This document shows positions 54,660 to 63,955 of a stretch of 64,000 nt of DNA, in pieces. The number at the start of each line of letters is the position of its first letter. Positions within the stretch are counted from its first letter, which is position 1. The stretch spans positions 18,972-82,971 of the forward strand of contig URTU01000002.1 in the NCBI GenBank assembly GCA_900550925.1, given 5' to 3'. The position numbers and the translations under genes were made by a program. The stretch comes from an uncultured Alistipes sp. (GTDB lineage Bacteria > Bacteroidota > Bacteroidia > Bacteroidales > Rikenellaceae). The notes below the pieces were generated by a model that saw only the letters and a list, made by a program, of their open reading frames with translations, was not told the origin of the DNA and did no database searches.

Positions 54660-54860
54660 CAAAAAAATCGGTCGTAAGGAAAAATCCCTCCGACCGAAAT
54701 CTGTTTCACCGATTTATCACACTACCGTTTTGGGGGTCGGCAACGCAGTTTGGGTGGATTAACAGGGTCATAATACCCTATATGGCGTGCATAATTGGAC
54801 AGGTCATGCGGACAAAACCAATATGTAGCGGCTTCAGGACCATCGCCAAACCATACATAT
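54525..54860. repeat. Segmental duplication, copy 2
   Basis: Matches about 43735-44070 (see copy 1). Here the regulator part is intact. Confidence 0.85.
54661..54697 (-). terminator. Terminator after the lipoprotein gene at 54722
   Basis: Second copy of the hairpin at 43871; the stem (54697-54686 with 54679-54668) has an extra mismatch (GTCGTAAGG), followed by T7 on minus. Confidence 0.6.
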
Positions 54861-55267
54861 CCTTTCCCAATGCAATCCAACTTGCCATAGCGCTCCAAGG
54901 CCAACAGCGTTTCCTTGCCCAACCTATAGTCTGCAACAGTATCTCGCCATGTAAACAGTTTACCGTCCTTCTCTATATAGCGGGCAAACAACGTATCTAC
55001 GAAATAATATCGGTCCGGCTCCTTTTCTATAATAAAAAACTCTATCAGCCCATCTTCATTATAATAATCACGCTGATCATGAGAATTCCAATGTGGAATA
55101 ATCAGAAACCAATCGCTGTTATCCCTCAATCTGCACGTGAGAAAATTATCCACTGCTATTTCGATGGCATCTTCCAACGAGCCGGTTACAGCCTCATGGC
55201 GCCGCAGAACACCGCACCCGCCAAATACCAAGACTAAAACCAATAGTGTCAATAAACCTTTCTTCAT
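54722..55267 (-). CDS. Island lipoprotein, paralogue of the one at 43932
   Basis: 181 aa from MKKGLLTLLVLVLVFGGC, a good lipoprotein signal (lipobox FGGC, Cys18); the open frame 14 codons upstream is discarded. Body and end match the 203-aa protein (GVLRRHEAVTGSLEDAIEIA ... YWFCPHDLSNYARHIGYYDP), while the middle (IIPHWNSHDQRDYYN) is different and four residues are missing after YFVDT. The conserved ends with a changed middle look like paralogues specialised to different partners. The immunity role is a guess from context. Confidence 0.72.
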   Translation of the reverse strand: MKKGLLTLLVLVLVFGGCGVLRRHEAVTGSLEDAIEIAVDNFLTCRLRDNSDWFLIIPHWNSHDQRDYYNEDGLIEFFIIEKEPDRYYFVDTLFARYIEKDGKLFTWRDTVADYRLGKETLLALERYGKLDCIGKGYVWFGDGPEAATYWFCPHDLSNYARHIGYYDPVNPPKLRCRPPKR

Positions 55268-55375
55268 AATTATCCTACTATACCCATAACAACAATCTCC
55301 GGCAGCCATGGTTGATGTTTTCCATCATTCACGGTAAACGCCTGCTCACTCCCAAGGAAAATATAATATTGTCAA

Positions 55376-55603
55376 TCAGGCATCATTACCGCCATATAAT
55401 ATTGAAAGCAACAGAAAGGCAATCAATGCTGCGTTTATGAATAACGACGTAAACAACTGATTACTTCTCAATGCTGTTGCATCATCTTCACCCTCTTTCT
55501 CCCGTTTATCTTCAAGCCGCGCCCACCATGCAATCTCCACAACGGTCAACACAACGACTAAAACAAGCCCTATTATTTTCAAAGTCATCATATGTATATT
55601 CAT
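55376..55603 (-). CDS. Small two-helix membrane protein
   Basis: 75 aa: a first membrane helix (about 6-25, LKIIGLVLVVVLTVVEIAWW), a charged loop with RLEDKREKEGEDDAT, and a second helix (about 53-69, LFINAALIAFLLLSILYG). Its ATG overlaps the stop of the 61-codon frame before it. Probably real because of the clean topology, but the role is unknown. Confidence 0.5.
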   Translation of the reverse strand: MNIHMMTLKIIGLVLVVVLTVVEIAWWARLEDKREKEGEDDATALRSNQLFTSLFINAALIAFLLLSILYGGNDA

Positions 55604-55785
55604 TTACGTTTCCGTATAAACGCTTTCTGTGCCACCACAGATCCTTCATCGTCAACGGTCAGCAGGCTGTCCCTTGCCCCGGATGAACCTGTGCTCGCCC
55701 ATACCGGCCTCATCATGTAAATCATCAAAAATTGCCTCAATAACCTACTATAACCGATATTTTTTCGAGGCATACTTTTGATCAT
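55600..55785 (-). CDS. Short open frame, uncertain
   Basis: 61 codons, starting MIKSMPRKNIGYSRLLRQF and ending in a basic AFIRKRK. It overlaps the next gene by ATGA, which is the only argument for reality. No recognisable feature. Codons and composition do not separate it from random frames. Confidence 0.25.
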   Translation of the reverse strand: MIKSMPRKNIGYSRLLRQFLMIYMMRPVWASTGSSGARDSLLTVDDEGSVVAQKAFIRKRK

Positions 55786-55844
55786 CTTTACTCAGCGGAA
55801 ATCAACTGCTTAAGGTTCCGCCATCCGTTGCCGTAGAGACCTTG

Positions 55845-56357
55845 CTATTTATCAACAATATATACGGTTACAAGTCCTTTGCGTTCGTCAAAGATAAGAT
55901 CCTGAATCCGAATCTTCTTTTTCCTTAGACGCAGGACTCGCCTGACATCTTCTTTTGTCGTTACCTCCTTATTGTTATAAACATACGTTATCTTAACCGT
56001 GTCCTGTTGGCACCCGGAACTCAAGACTTTATCAGTTATGCATCTATTTACATACAGGTATCCATCCTTTGCTTTTTTAGTGCGCAAGTGATAAACCATT
56101 TTAGTATTAGTAGGATCAACTTTAATCCAACTTGTACTAAATCTTTTAAGTTGAGAGTAAAATAGACTATTAAAAATATCCGAGGTTAATTTGCGAGGCA
56201 CACGACCTTTATTTTGATAAACGAGCAAGTTGTCTATATAAGCAGACTCCTTATCGAAAGAGGGGTTGTGTCCAGCCACAGCTGTTTCTGCTTGAGCATT
56301 TAATCCAAAAGAAACGCCCAGCCAGGTTAATATCAAAAAGATAATAGTTCTTTTCAT
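55845..56357 (-). CDS. Secreted 170-aa protein, tandem copy A
   Basis: Signal peptide MKRTIIFLILTWLGVSFGLN, cut near AQA. The mature first half differs from copy B, but the second half (from about residue 95, DGYLYVNRCITDKVLSSGCQ, to the end) is nearly the same at DNA level. The conserved half contains TYVYNNKEVTTKEDVRRVLR and KGLVTVYIVDK, which loosely resembles the short plug-like fold (see the 1076 protein). No catalytic residues. It is 82 bp from copy B and on the same strand. Confidence 0.7.
   Translation of the reverse strand: MKRTIIFLILTWLGVSFGLNAQAETAVAGHNPSFDKESAYIDNLLVYQNKGRVPRKLTSDIFNSLFYSQLKRFSTSWIKVDPTNTKMVYHLRTKKAKDGYLYVNRCITDKVLSSGCQQDTVKITYVYNNKEVTTKEDVRRVLRLRKKKIRIQDLIFDERKGLVTVYIVDK
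55850..56045. repeat. Direct repeat within the tandem pair, copy A
   Basis: About 195 bp almost identical to 56450-56642, covering the 3' halves of the two genes. The 5' halves are much less similar, as expected from gene conversion or recent duplication with a diverging first half. Confidence 0.85.
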
Positions 56358-56439
56358 AATGTACTATTCTTTAAAAACCAGCATATGAAAGCCAAATGTT
56401 TGTTTAAAACTCAATAACATAAGAGTAACCAACACCATA

Positions 56440-56952
56440 CTATTTATTATCAACAATATACACGGTTACGAGTCCTTTGCGTTCGTCCAAGATAAGTTCC
56501 TGAATCCGGATCTTGTTTTTCCTTAAACGCAGGACTCGCCTGACATCTTCTTTTGTCGTCACCTCCCTATTGTTATAAACATACGTTATCTTAACCGTGT
56601 CCTGTTGGCACCCGGAACTCAAGACTTTATCAGTTATGCATTTATTTACATACAGGTATCCATCCCTCGCTTTTCTTGTGCGCATGTGAAAGGTTCTTGT
56701 CTTGTTAGTACTGTCAATTACCATCCATGCTTTACTGTTCGATGTTTCAGGATGAGTGTAATATAGACTATCAAAAACATCTGACATTAATTTTCGAGAC
56801 TTGTGATCCGTATTATAGATCAAGTTGTCCAGATACATGCTCAACTCATAGGCATGGTACGCCTCATAACAATAGTTGCCTGGACGTTTGGCTTGAGCAT
56901 CTAATCCGAAAAAGCTCAATAGAATAAATGTCAGATAGAGAGAGGCTTTCAT
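56440..56952 (-). CDS. Secreted 170-aa protein, tandem copy B
   Basis: Signal peptide MKASLYLTFILLSFFGLDAQ, cut after AQA. The mature N-terminal half (PGNYCYEAYHAYELSMYLDN) differs from copy A; the C-terminal half is almost identical. It is the first gene of the pair in transcription order. The region upstream (to the rnpB terminator, about 255 bp) holds no gene and no clear promoter box. Confidence 0.7.
   Translation of the reverse strand: MKASLYLTFILLSFFGLDAQAKRPGNYCYEAYHAYELSMYLDNLIYNTDHKSRKLMSDVFDSLYYTHPETSNSKAWMVIDSTNKTRTFHMRTRKARDGYLYVNKCITDKVLSSGCQQDTVKITYVYNNREVTTKEDVRRVLRLRKNKIRIQELILDERKGLVTVYIVDNK
56450..56642. repeat. Direct repeat within the tandem pair, copy B
   Basis: See copy A at 55850. 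Confidence 0.85.
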
Positions 56953-57207
56953 GTTCAGTCAGGTTATTTGTCAGCAGTGTTTTATTTCGGATCAAACCAT
57001 GTAGGAACGTATGCGCAATCAGGTCATAGAGTATGTCGGTCTGGTCGGGCAACACCGACGCAACAGCCGTCAGGAAGATAACTCAGGTCTGCAGAACAGG
57101 CATCCAAAGGATTCCTGTTGGGCAATATACGAAAATTACCCCATAAACGCAACCTTTTCAGAAAGTTTCAATAGAAATTCCGGCGGCCCGGCCAGAAACC
57201 TCCGCAC

Positions 57208-57248
57208 AAAAAAATTCCGGCCGCAAGGATCTCTCCCTGCGGCCGGAA
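57208..57248 (-). terminator. Terminator of rnpB
   Basis: On minus, a GC-rich stem (57248-57235 with 57228-57215, one mismatch) followed by T7 (57214-57208). Confidence 0.85.
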
Positions 57249-57256
57249 CCGAAATC

Positions 57257-57614
57257 TCTGCACAGACGGTATAAGCCGGGTTCTGTACTCCGACGGGCGG
57301 AGCCTCTACCATTAATCTACGACGCCGGTCTCCCGACGCCTCAAGCAACCTACCCCCCGACATCGGACGAGTAACCCTTAACTGTCGGTATACATGGTCT
57401 TGCAACCCGCAAGGCGTACGGCCGGAATGTGTCACCACCTCCGCGGTGGGCTCTTACCCCACCTTTTCACCCTTACCGTGCACACGGCGGTTCTTTTCTG
57501 TTACGCTGCTACACCCTCACGGACGTCTTCCCGTTAGGAAGTGCGGCACTCTGTGTTGCCCGGACTTTCCTCTCTCCCTCGTCGGGACAGCGGTAGAGCC
57601 CGTCTCTGCAGATA
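57257..57614 (-). ncRNA. rnpB: RNase P RNA
   Basis: The catalytic RNA that trims tRNA 5' ends. On minus it contains the universal P4 strand GAGGAAAGTCCGGGC (near 57565-57580) and near the 3' end the motif ACAGAACCCGGCTTAT (57285-57270). The P1 helix forms between TCTGCAGAGACGG at the 5' end (57612-57600) and CCGTCTGTGCAGA at the 3' end (57269-57257), with 12 of 13 pairs. Ends are set by P1 and may be off by a few bases. Confidence 0.93.
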
Positions 57615-57619
57615 TCGAG

Positions 57620-57655
57620 GCCGTAACCGCGATGTCGAAACACCGCGATTACGGC
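57620..57655 (-). other. Perfect 15-bp hairpin between the M13 peptidase gene and rnpB
   Basis: GCCGTAA...GCGGTG and its complement, with two G-T pairs and a six-base loop TTTCGA. It starts 8 bp after the peptidase stop codon and ends just before the P1 helix of RNase P RNA. No T-run follows, so it may be an mRNA 3' protector, a processing site or part of the terminator/promoter for rnpB. Confidence 0.6.
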
Positions 57656-57662
57656 ATTTGTT

Positions 57663-59702
57663 TTACCAGATTATGACACGTTCGCTCTCGGGGCGGAACA
57701 TTGCGCCATCCTCGATCCCGAATGCCTCATAGAAGGTCGGAATATTGGGCAGCGTACCGTTCACACGCCACTTGCCGAGCGAGTGGACATCGAGTTTGGT
57801 CAGACGTGCGATCTCCTCGTCACGGATATTCTGTCCCCACAGCGTCGCATAGGCCAGGTAGAAGCGCTGGTCGGCCGTGAAACCGTCGATCGGTGCCGGA
57901 GCCTCCTTGCCCTGCAACGAGTTGTGGTAAGCCGTATAGGCTATGCGCAGACCTCCCTGATCGGCAATATTCTCGCCCAGGCAGAGACGGCCGTTGGCAT
58001 AGAGCGCCGGCTGATCACCCTTGGCCGGCAGAACAACGATCGAGTCGAACTGTGCAACCAGTTTCTCGGCGCGTTCGTTGAAGGCCTTGGCATCGGCCTC
58101 GGTCCACCAGTCGTTCATGTTGCCGTCCTTGTCGAACTTGCGGCCCTGATCGTCGAACCCGTGAGTCATCTCATGGCCGATCACAACGCCGATAGCTCCA
58201 TAGTTGACAGCATCATCGGCATCGGGATTGTAGAACGGCGGCTGAAGAATTGCGGCCGGGAAGCAGATCTCATTGGTTGTCGGGTTGTAATATGCATTCA
58301 CCGTCTGGGGCGACATGAGCCACTCCTCGCGGTCAACCGGCTTGCCCAGACGGTTGATGTTGTCGGCCGTGTGCCAGCGCATCGCCTCGACGATATTGTC
58401 CCAATAGCTCTTCGAGGCATCCACGGCAAGCGTCGAATAATCCTTCCACTTGTCGGGATAACCGATCTTAACCGTAAATGCAGCCAGTTTCTCATGTGCA
58501 CGCGCCTTCGTCTCGTCGCTCATCCATTCAAGCTCGTCGATATGCTGGCCGAGCGCCGTCTGCAGGTTCTTGACCAGCTCCAGCATGCGCTCCTTGTCGG
58601 CGGCCGAGAAGTACTTGGCCACATACATCTGTCCGACGGCCTCCGAAAGCATGCTGTTGGGGACTGCCATAACGCGCTTCCAACGCGGTTTCATCTGCTG
58701 TTTTCCAGACATTGTCTTGCCGTAGAACTCGAACGAAGCCTGCTGGAAGTCATCGCTCAGGTAGGATGCCGCAGCATCGATATATGTTGCCGCAAGATAG
58801 TAGCGCAGATCCTCCAGAGGAGCATTCTTGAGAATGTCGTTGGCCTTCTCGAGCGACGAGGGGGTCGACACGATCAGCGACGAGAAGTCGCCGATACCCA
58901 TGATCTTGTAATATGTCGGCCAGTCGATGGCGTCGTAACTCTTCTCGAAATCCTCGCGGGTCATCGGGTTGTAACGCGCCTCGGTATTTCGCAGCTCGAC
59001 GTTCGACCAGAACTTGTCGGCCAGCGCCATCTCGACATTCAGCACGCCGTCGACAGCCTTTCCGATCTCCTCCTCGGGCATGCCGTACAGGCGGAAGCAG
59101 GTTGCCAGGTAGGTGCGATAATCCTCGCGGATCTTCTCGTTCTCGGGCAGCAGGTAGTAGTCGCGGTCCGACATCATCAGTCCCGACTGCGCGAAATAGA
59201 GCGCATTGATCTCGCTGTTCATCATGTCGGCACCCACACCGCACCCGAAGAAGGGATTGGCTACCGATGCATGCATGCCGGCAATCACCGGAGTAAGTTC
59301 CGAACGGTCGCTGATCGCCAGGATCTTCTTTACCGTCTCGGCGATTGGAGCCGCACCCTCGTTGTTAAGCCGCACCGAATCCATACCGAGTTTGTAGATG
59401 TCGGTAATCTTCTGCTCGACGCTTCCGGCAGCCGGTTTGCTGTCGTTCATCGACTGGAACAGCTCGTTGATACGTTTTTCGTTATTCTCGGCCAGAACAT
59501 CGAATGCCCCGTAACGCGAATATTCGGGTTTCAACGGATTCTTCTTCTGCCAGCCGCCCGTAGCAAACTGGTAGAAATCCTCGTTCAGCGCCACCGAGCG
59601 GTCGAGATTCGTCGTATCGATTGCCGGCACCGAACTCTTCTGCTGTGCCCCTCCGCATGCGGAAAGGACAGCGGCCGAAACAATTATCATCAGTTTTTTC
59701 AT
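57663..59702 (-). CDS. M13-family metallopeptidase lipoprotein (PepO/neprilysin)
   Basis: 679 aa. Lipobox LSAC (Cys16) after MKKLMIIVSAAVLS, so it is membrane-anchored. Peptidase_M13_N at about 38-430, then the catalytic domain with HEMTH (510-514) and GENIADQGG (576-584), which give the zinc ligands His510, His514 and Glu577. NAYYNPTTNEICFPAAIL (about 469-486) is the substrate-binding block. The length is standard for the family. It is not coupled to pgk, which has its own terminator 20 bp away. Confidence 0.93.
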   Translation of the reverse strand: MKKLMIIVSAAVLSACGGAQQKSSVPAIDTTNLDRSVALNEDFYQFATGGWQKKNPLKPEYSRYGAFDVLAENNEKRINELFQSMNDSKPAAGSVEQKITDIYKLGMDSVRLNNEGAAPIAETVKKILAISDRSELTPVIAGMHASVANPFFGCGVGADMMNSEINALYFAQSGLMMSDRDYYLLPENEKIREDYRTYLATCFRLYGMPEEEIGKAVDGVLNVEMALADKFWSNVELRNTEARYNPMTREDFEKSYDAIDWPTYYKIMGIGDFSSLIVSTPSSLEKANDILKNAPLEDLRYYLAATYIDAAASYLSDDFQQASFEFYGKTMSGKQQMKPRWKRVMAVPNSMLSEAVGQMYVAKYFSAADKERMLELVKNLQTALGQHIDELEWMSDETKARAHEKLAAFTVKIGYPDKWKDYSTLAVDASKSYWDNIVEAMRWHTADNINRLGKPVDREEWLMSPQTVNAYYNPTTNEICFPAAILQPPFYNPDADDAVNYGAIGVVIGHEMTHGFDDQGRKFDKDGNMNDWWTEADAKAFNERAEKLVAQFDSIVVLPAKGDQPALYANGRLCLGENIADQGGLRIAYTAYHNSLQGKEAPAPIDGFTADQRFYLAYATLWGQNIRDEEIARLTKLDVHSLGKWRVNGTLPNIPTFYEAFGIEDGAMFRPESERVIIW

Positions 59703-59720
59703 TTTGTTAAGTGTTGAATT

Positions 59721-59756
59721 AAAAAACGGGAGGCCGCTTTGTAGGCTGCACCTCCC
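59721..59756 (-). terminator. Terminator of pgk
   Basis: On minus a GGGAGG/CCTCCC stem (59756-59751 with 59733-59728), a 17-base loop that can pair further, then G and six T (59726-59721). Confidence 0.7.
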
Positions 59757-59788
59757 TACGATTATCTTAAATACCAGTTATCAGTTTG

Positions 59789-61042
59789 TTATTCTTCGCT
59801 CACGGCAGCCACACCCGGCAGAACCTTGCCTTCGATAGCCTCGAGCAAGGCGCCGCCACCGGTCGATATGTAGGACACCTTGTCGGCCATGCCGAACTTG
59901 TTGATACAAGCCACCGAGTCGCCGCCGCCGATGAGCGAGAAGGCGCCTTTTGCGGTAGCCTTGGCGATCGACTCGGCAATGGCACGCGAACCGGCCGTGA
60001 ACTTGTCGAACTCGAATACGCCGGCAGGACCGTTCCACAGAATGGTCTTGGCATCCTCGATAACGGCTGCAAAGGCCTTGCAGGTCTCCGGACCGGCATC
60101 CATACCCTCCCAACCGTCAGGGATTTCGTTTGCGGGGCAGATCATCGTATTTGCGTCGTTCGAGAAAGCGTCGGCTGCCACGCAGTCGCTGCCCAATACC
60201 AGGTTTACACCCTTGGCCTTGGCCTGTGCGATGATGTCGAGAGCCAGGTCGAGCTTGTCATCCTCGCAGATCGAGTTGCCGATCTTGCCGCCCTGGGCCT
60301 TGGCGAAGGTATAGGTCATACCGCCGCAGAGGATTAGGTTGTCCACCTTGTCCATCAGGTTCTCGATGATACCGATCTTGGTCGACACCTTCGAACCGCC
60401 CATGATGGCCGTGAAGGGGCGTTTGATATTCTTGAGGATGTTGTCTACGGCCTGAACCTCCTTCTCCATCAAGTAGCCGAGCATCTTGTCAGCAGGGGCG
60501 AAGTAGTCGGCGATGACGGCCGTCGAAGCGTGCTTGCGGTGAGCCGTACCGAATGCATCGTTGATGTAGCAGTCGGCATACGAAGCCAGCGTCTTGGCGA
60601 ACTCCTTCTGCGAAGCCTTCATGGCCTTCTTTGCCTCCTCGTAAGCCGGATCATCCTTTTCGATGCCGACCGGTTTGCCCTCCTCCTCGGGATAGAAACG
60701 CAGGTTTTCGAGCATCAGCACCTCACCCGGTTTCAGCGCTGCGGCAGCATCGGCGGCCTTGGCGCAGTCGGGAGCGAACTTGACGGGTACGCCCAGTTGT
60801 TTCGATACGGCATCGACGATCTGGCCGAGCGACAATTTGGCATTGGGTTTGCCCTTGGGTTTTCCCATGTGCGACATGATGATGAGGCTGCCGCCGTCGG
60901 CCAGCACCTTTTTCAGTGTAGGCATGGCACCGCGGATACGGGTATCGTCGGTGATCTGTCCCTGTTCGTTCAAAGGCACGTTGAAATCCACGCGAACGAT
61001 TGCGCGTTTGCCTTTAAAGTTGTAATTATCAATCTTTGACAT
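59789..61042 (-). CDS. pgk: Phosphoglycerate kinase
   Basis: Glycolytic enzyme making ATP and 3-phosphoglycerate from 1,3-bisphosphoglycerate. 417 aa. N-terminal [17 protein letters not shown], the 3-PG-binding HMGKPKGKP block, the hinge [20 protein letters not shown], and the nucleotide-binding [13 protein letters not shown] and [14 protein letters not shown]. The ATG at 61042 matches the family start. It has its own promoter and terminator. Confidence 0.97.
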   Translation of the reverse strand: MSKIDNYNFKGKRAIVRVDFNVPLNEQGQITDDTRIRGAMPTLKKVLADGGSLIIMSHMGKPKGKPNAKLSLGQIVDAVSKQLGVPVKFAPDCAKAADAAAALKPGEVLMLENLRFYPEEEGKPVGIEKDDPAYEEAKKAMKASQKEFAKTLASYADCYINDAFGTAHRKHASTAVIADYFAPADKMLGYLMEKEVQAVDNILKNIKRPFTAIMGGSKVSTKIGIIENLMDKVDNLILCGGMTYTFAKAQGGKIGNSICEDDKLDLALDIIAQAKAKGVNLVLGSDCVAADAFSNDANTMICPANEIPDGWEGMDAGPETCKAFAAVIEDAKTILWNGPAGVFEFDKFTAGSRAIAESIAKATAKGAFSLIGGGDSVACINKFGMADKVSYISTGGGALLEAIEGKVLPGVAAVSEE

Positions 61043-61197
61043 AGCTTTTTGAAAATATTGATTCGTTAAACTTCATCGTTATCGAAAACCGTGCAACAAC
61101 GCTTCATTCCGGCCGCAGGGTCTGTTTGCCGCAGTACGCGGGCTGCATCGTGCAACCGCCTGCCAACCGAAACGTTCCGGTTGCCGTGTCACCGCCG

Positions 61198-61205
61198 CAA
61201 AGGTA
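61198..61205 (-). promoter_or_regulatory. -7 box of pgk
   Basis: On minus TACCTTTG, the same octamer as in the rplY promoter. The nearest TTG (61223-61221) is 15 bp away, so the -33 element is not certain. The leader would be about 150 nt. Confidence 0.5.
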
Positions 61206-61512
61206 CGAAATTTTTCCGAACAATGTTTGGCTATTGCACTTACAACTAAATATTTCCGCTCAGCAACCTGCGTCTGACGACCAAAAGCATGATTTTCAAC
61301 ACATTGACACCTGTCAGTTTAAACCACCGTACGGAATGCGCCTCACTCGTCCGCATCTTACGATTCGCAAAAAGGCTCCGTACGGCATTCCGGCAGGGAT
61401 TCTTCACACCGGAACTTCCGCCACGAAGCCCTTCGAGGCCCATTCAATTACATTTTGTAACCTCGGACAATAAAAAATCTTCAAAAACATAGCTGTTTTT
61501 CAAAAAAAACAA
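61206..61512. other. Intergenic stretch between pgk and kbl
   Basis: About 300 bp with no convincing gene. It contains two copies of the eight-base palindrome CCGTACGG (near 61326 and 61377) within a small imperfect repeat. Nothing else is seen. Confidence 0.5.
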
Positions 61513-61520
61513 TATCTTTG
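61513..61520 (+). promoter_or_regulatory. -7 box of kbl
   Basis: TATCTTTG about 100 bp before the kbl ATG. No TTG at the expected -33 place; the region upstream is A/T-rich. Confidence 0.5.
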
Positions 61521-61616
61521 TATCGATAAGCCCCGGAGTTCCGCCGGCCTGCCGACCCGCAGACAGCCTCCGCCGCAATCCAATACACAAACATCTGTCT
61601 CAAAAGAAGAATCGAT

Positions 61617-62804
<1,188 letters not shown>

Positions 62805-62836
62805 CCTCACAAACCAACTAAAACCATCTCTGCACC

Positions 62837-63310
62837 ATGGCAAAAGTCTCTATCGACGCAATCGACCGCAAGATCCTCAAATATCTGATCAAGAATGCAC
62901 GAATGCCGTTTCTCGAAATAGCACGCGAGTGCGGGATCTCGGGTGCGGCCATACACCAACGAATCAAGAAACTCGACGAAGCCGGCGTAATTCTCGGCAG
63001 CCGTCTGATGGTCGATCCGCGGTCGCTCGGATTCGACGTCTGCGCATTCATCGGAATCCGCCTGCAGGATCCCTCCAAGAACATGACTACGGTGGAGGAT
63101 CTGCGCAAGATTCCCGAGATCGTCGAATGCCACTTCGTTACGGGCGAATACAACCTGCTCATAAAACTCTACTGCATCGACAACGAACACCTGATGAACA
63201 CCATCTTCGACAGCATACTGCAGATACAGGGGGTTTCGACCACGCAGACCTACATCTCGATGAACGAGGTGTTCCAGCGTCAGGTATATGTCGACTGCCT
63301 GAAGGATTAA
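62837..63310 (+). CDS. Lrp/AsnC-family transcription regulator
   Basis: 157 aa. N-terminal winged HTH (IDRKILKYLIKNARMPFLEI, recognition helix near GISGAAIHQRIKKL) and C-terminal RAM domain (about 65-150; VEDLRKIPEIVECHFVTGEY). Probably amino-acid responsive and oligomeric. It follows kbl by 32 bp on the same strand, so regulation of glycine/threonine metabolism is plausible. Confidence 0.92.
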   Translation: MAKVSIDAIDRKILKYLIKNARMPFLEIARECGISGAAIHQRIKKLDEAGVILGSRLMVDPRSLGFDVCAFIGIRLQDPSKNMTTVEDLRKIPEIVECHFVTGEYNLLIKLYCIDNEHLMNTIFDSILQIQGVSTTQTYISMNEVFQRQVYVDCLKD

Positions 63311-63320
63311 CCACAGCCGC

Positions 63321-63779
63321 ATGATGAACGTAATCCGCGTTACCAAACTCTTCACGTTCGAGGCGGCCCATACGCTCGACGACTACGACGGCGCCTGCCG
63401 CGAGATCCACGGCCACTCGTACCGGCTTTCGGTTACGGTCAAGGGTACGCCGTGCCATGACGAACAGTCGCCCAAGAATGGAATGGTTGTAGATTTCGGC
63501 GCACTCAAGGCCATTGTCAACCGCTTGATAATCGACCGGCTCGACCACTCGCTCATAATCCGATCGTCGGAGCGGAATGCCCAACTCATCGAGTCGCTGC
63601 ACAAACGGTTTTCGCGCATCGAGACGGTTGACTATCAGCCGACGTGCGAAAACATGATTTCACACTTTGCCGAGATGCTTTCGGCAGCGATGCCTTCGGG
63701 AATCGAGCTTCACTCGTTGCGGCTCTACGAAACGGCCACCTCCTATGCCGAGTGGTTCGCCGAAGACAACCGCCAATAG
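63321..63779 (+). CDS. queD: 6-carboxytetrahydropterin synthase (QueD/PTPS family)
   Basis: Zinc enzyme that turns 7,8-dihydroneopterin triphosphate into 6-carboxytetrahydropterin on the queuosine path. 152 aa. Zinc ligands His17 (FEAAHTL), His30 and His32 in IHGHSY; Cys26 (CREIHGH) is the catalytic cysteine of the C(x3)HGH motif. VVDFGALKAIVNRL and DHSLI are the usual later blocks. Two Met codons stand in a row, so 63324 is an equal start. It follows the Lrp gene by 10 bp. Confidence 0.88.
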   Translation: MMNVIRVTKLFTFEAAHTLDDYDGACREIHGHSYRLSVTVKGTPCHDEQSPKNGMVVDFGALKAIVNRLIIDRLDHSLIIRSSERNAQLIESLHKRFSRIETVDYQPTCENMISHFAEMLSAAMPSGIELHSLRLYETATSYAEWFAEDNRQ

Positions 63780-63821
63780 CCCGAGTTCCCCGAGGGAGGG
63801 GGTATATCGCCATAAAACAAT

Positions 63822-63857
63822 ATGCGTCAGACATATACAATGTCCGGCGCATTGTTT
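63822..63857 (+). terminator. Terminator after the kbl-lrp-queD unit
   Basis: A 13-bp stem (63822-63834 with 63840-63852) with one mismatch and one G-T pair, followed by TGTTTTT. Confidence 0.8.
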
Positions 63858-63924
63858 TTACGCCAGGTCGTGGTGCTATCTGTTAAAAAATTTCAAAAAA
63901 TTTAGAAAATTTTTTAAGAAATAC

Positions 63925-63955
63925 TTGCACACAACGATTTTCCGACTTATCTTTG
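63925..63955 (+). promoter_or_regulatory. Strong promoter for a gene beyond the right edge
   Basis: TTG (63925-63927), 20 bp, TATCTTTG (63948-63955), preceded by an A/T-rich run (63886-63920) like an UP element. The leader continues to the end of the window without a start codon that I would trust. Confidence 0.8.

Noticed and set aside
54462..54662. 66-codon frame on minus opposite the regulator gene
   Set aside because: Shadow of the regulator reading frame in the duplicated segment.
24903..56952. Search for transposase, integrase, CRISPR repeats or phage genes in the island
   Set aside because: None seen. No insertion sequence ends or regularly spaced repeats were recognised, so no mobile element is called.
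57783..59717. 644-codon open frame on plus over the M13 peptidase gene
   Set aside because: Antisense shadow of a gene whose zinc motifs are intact.
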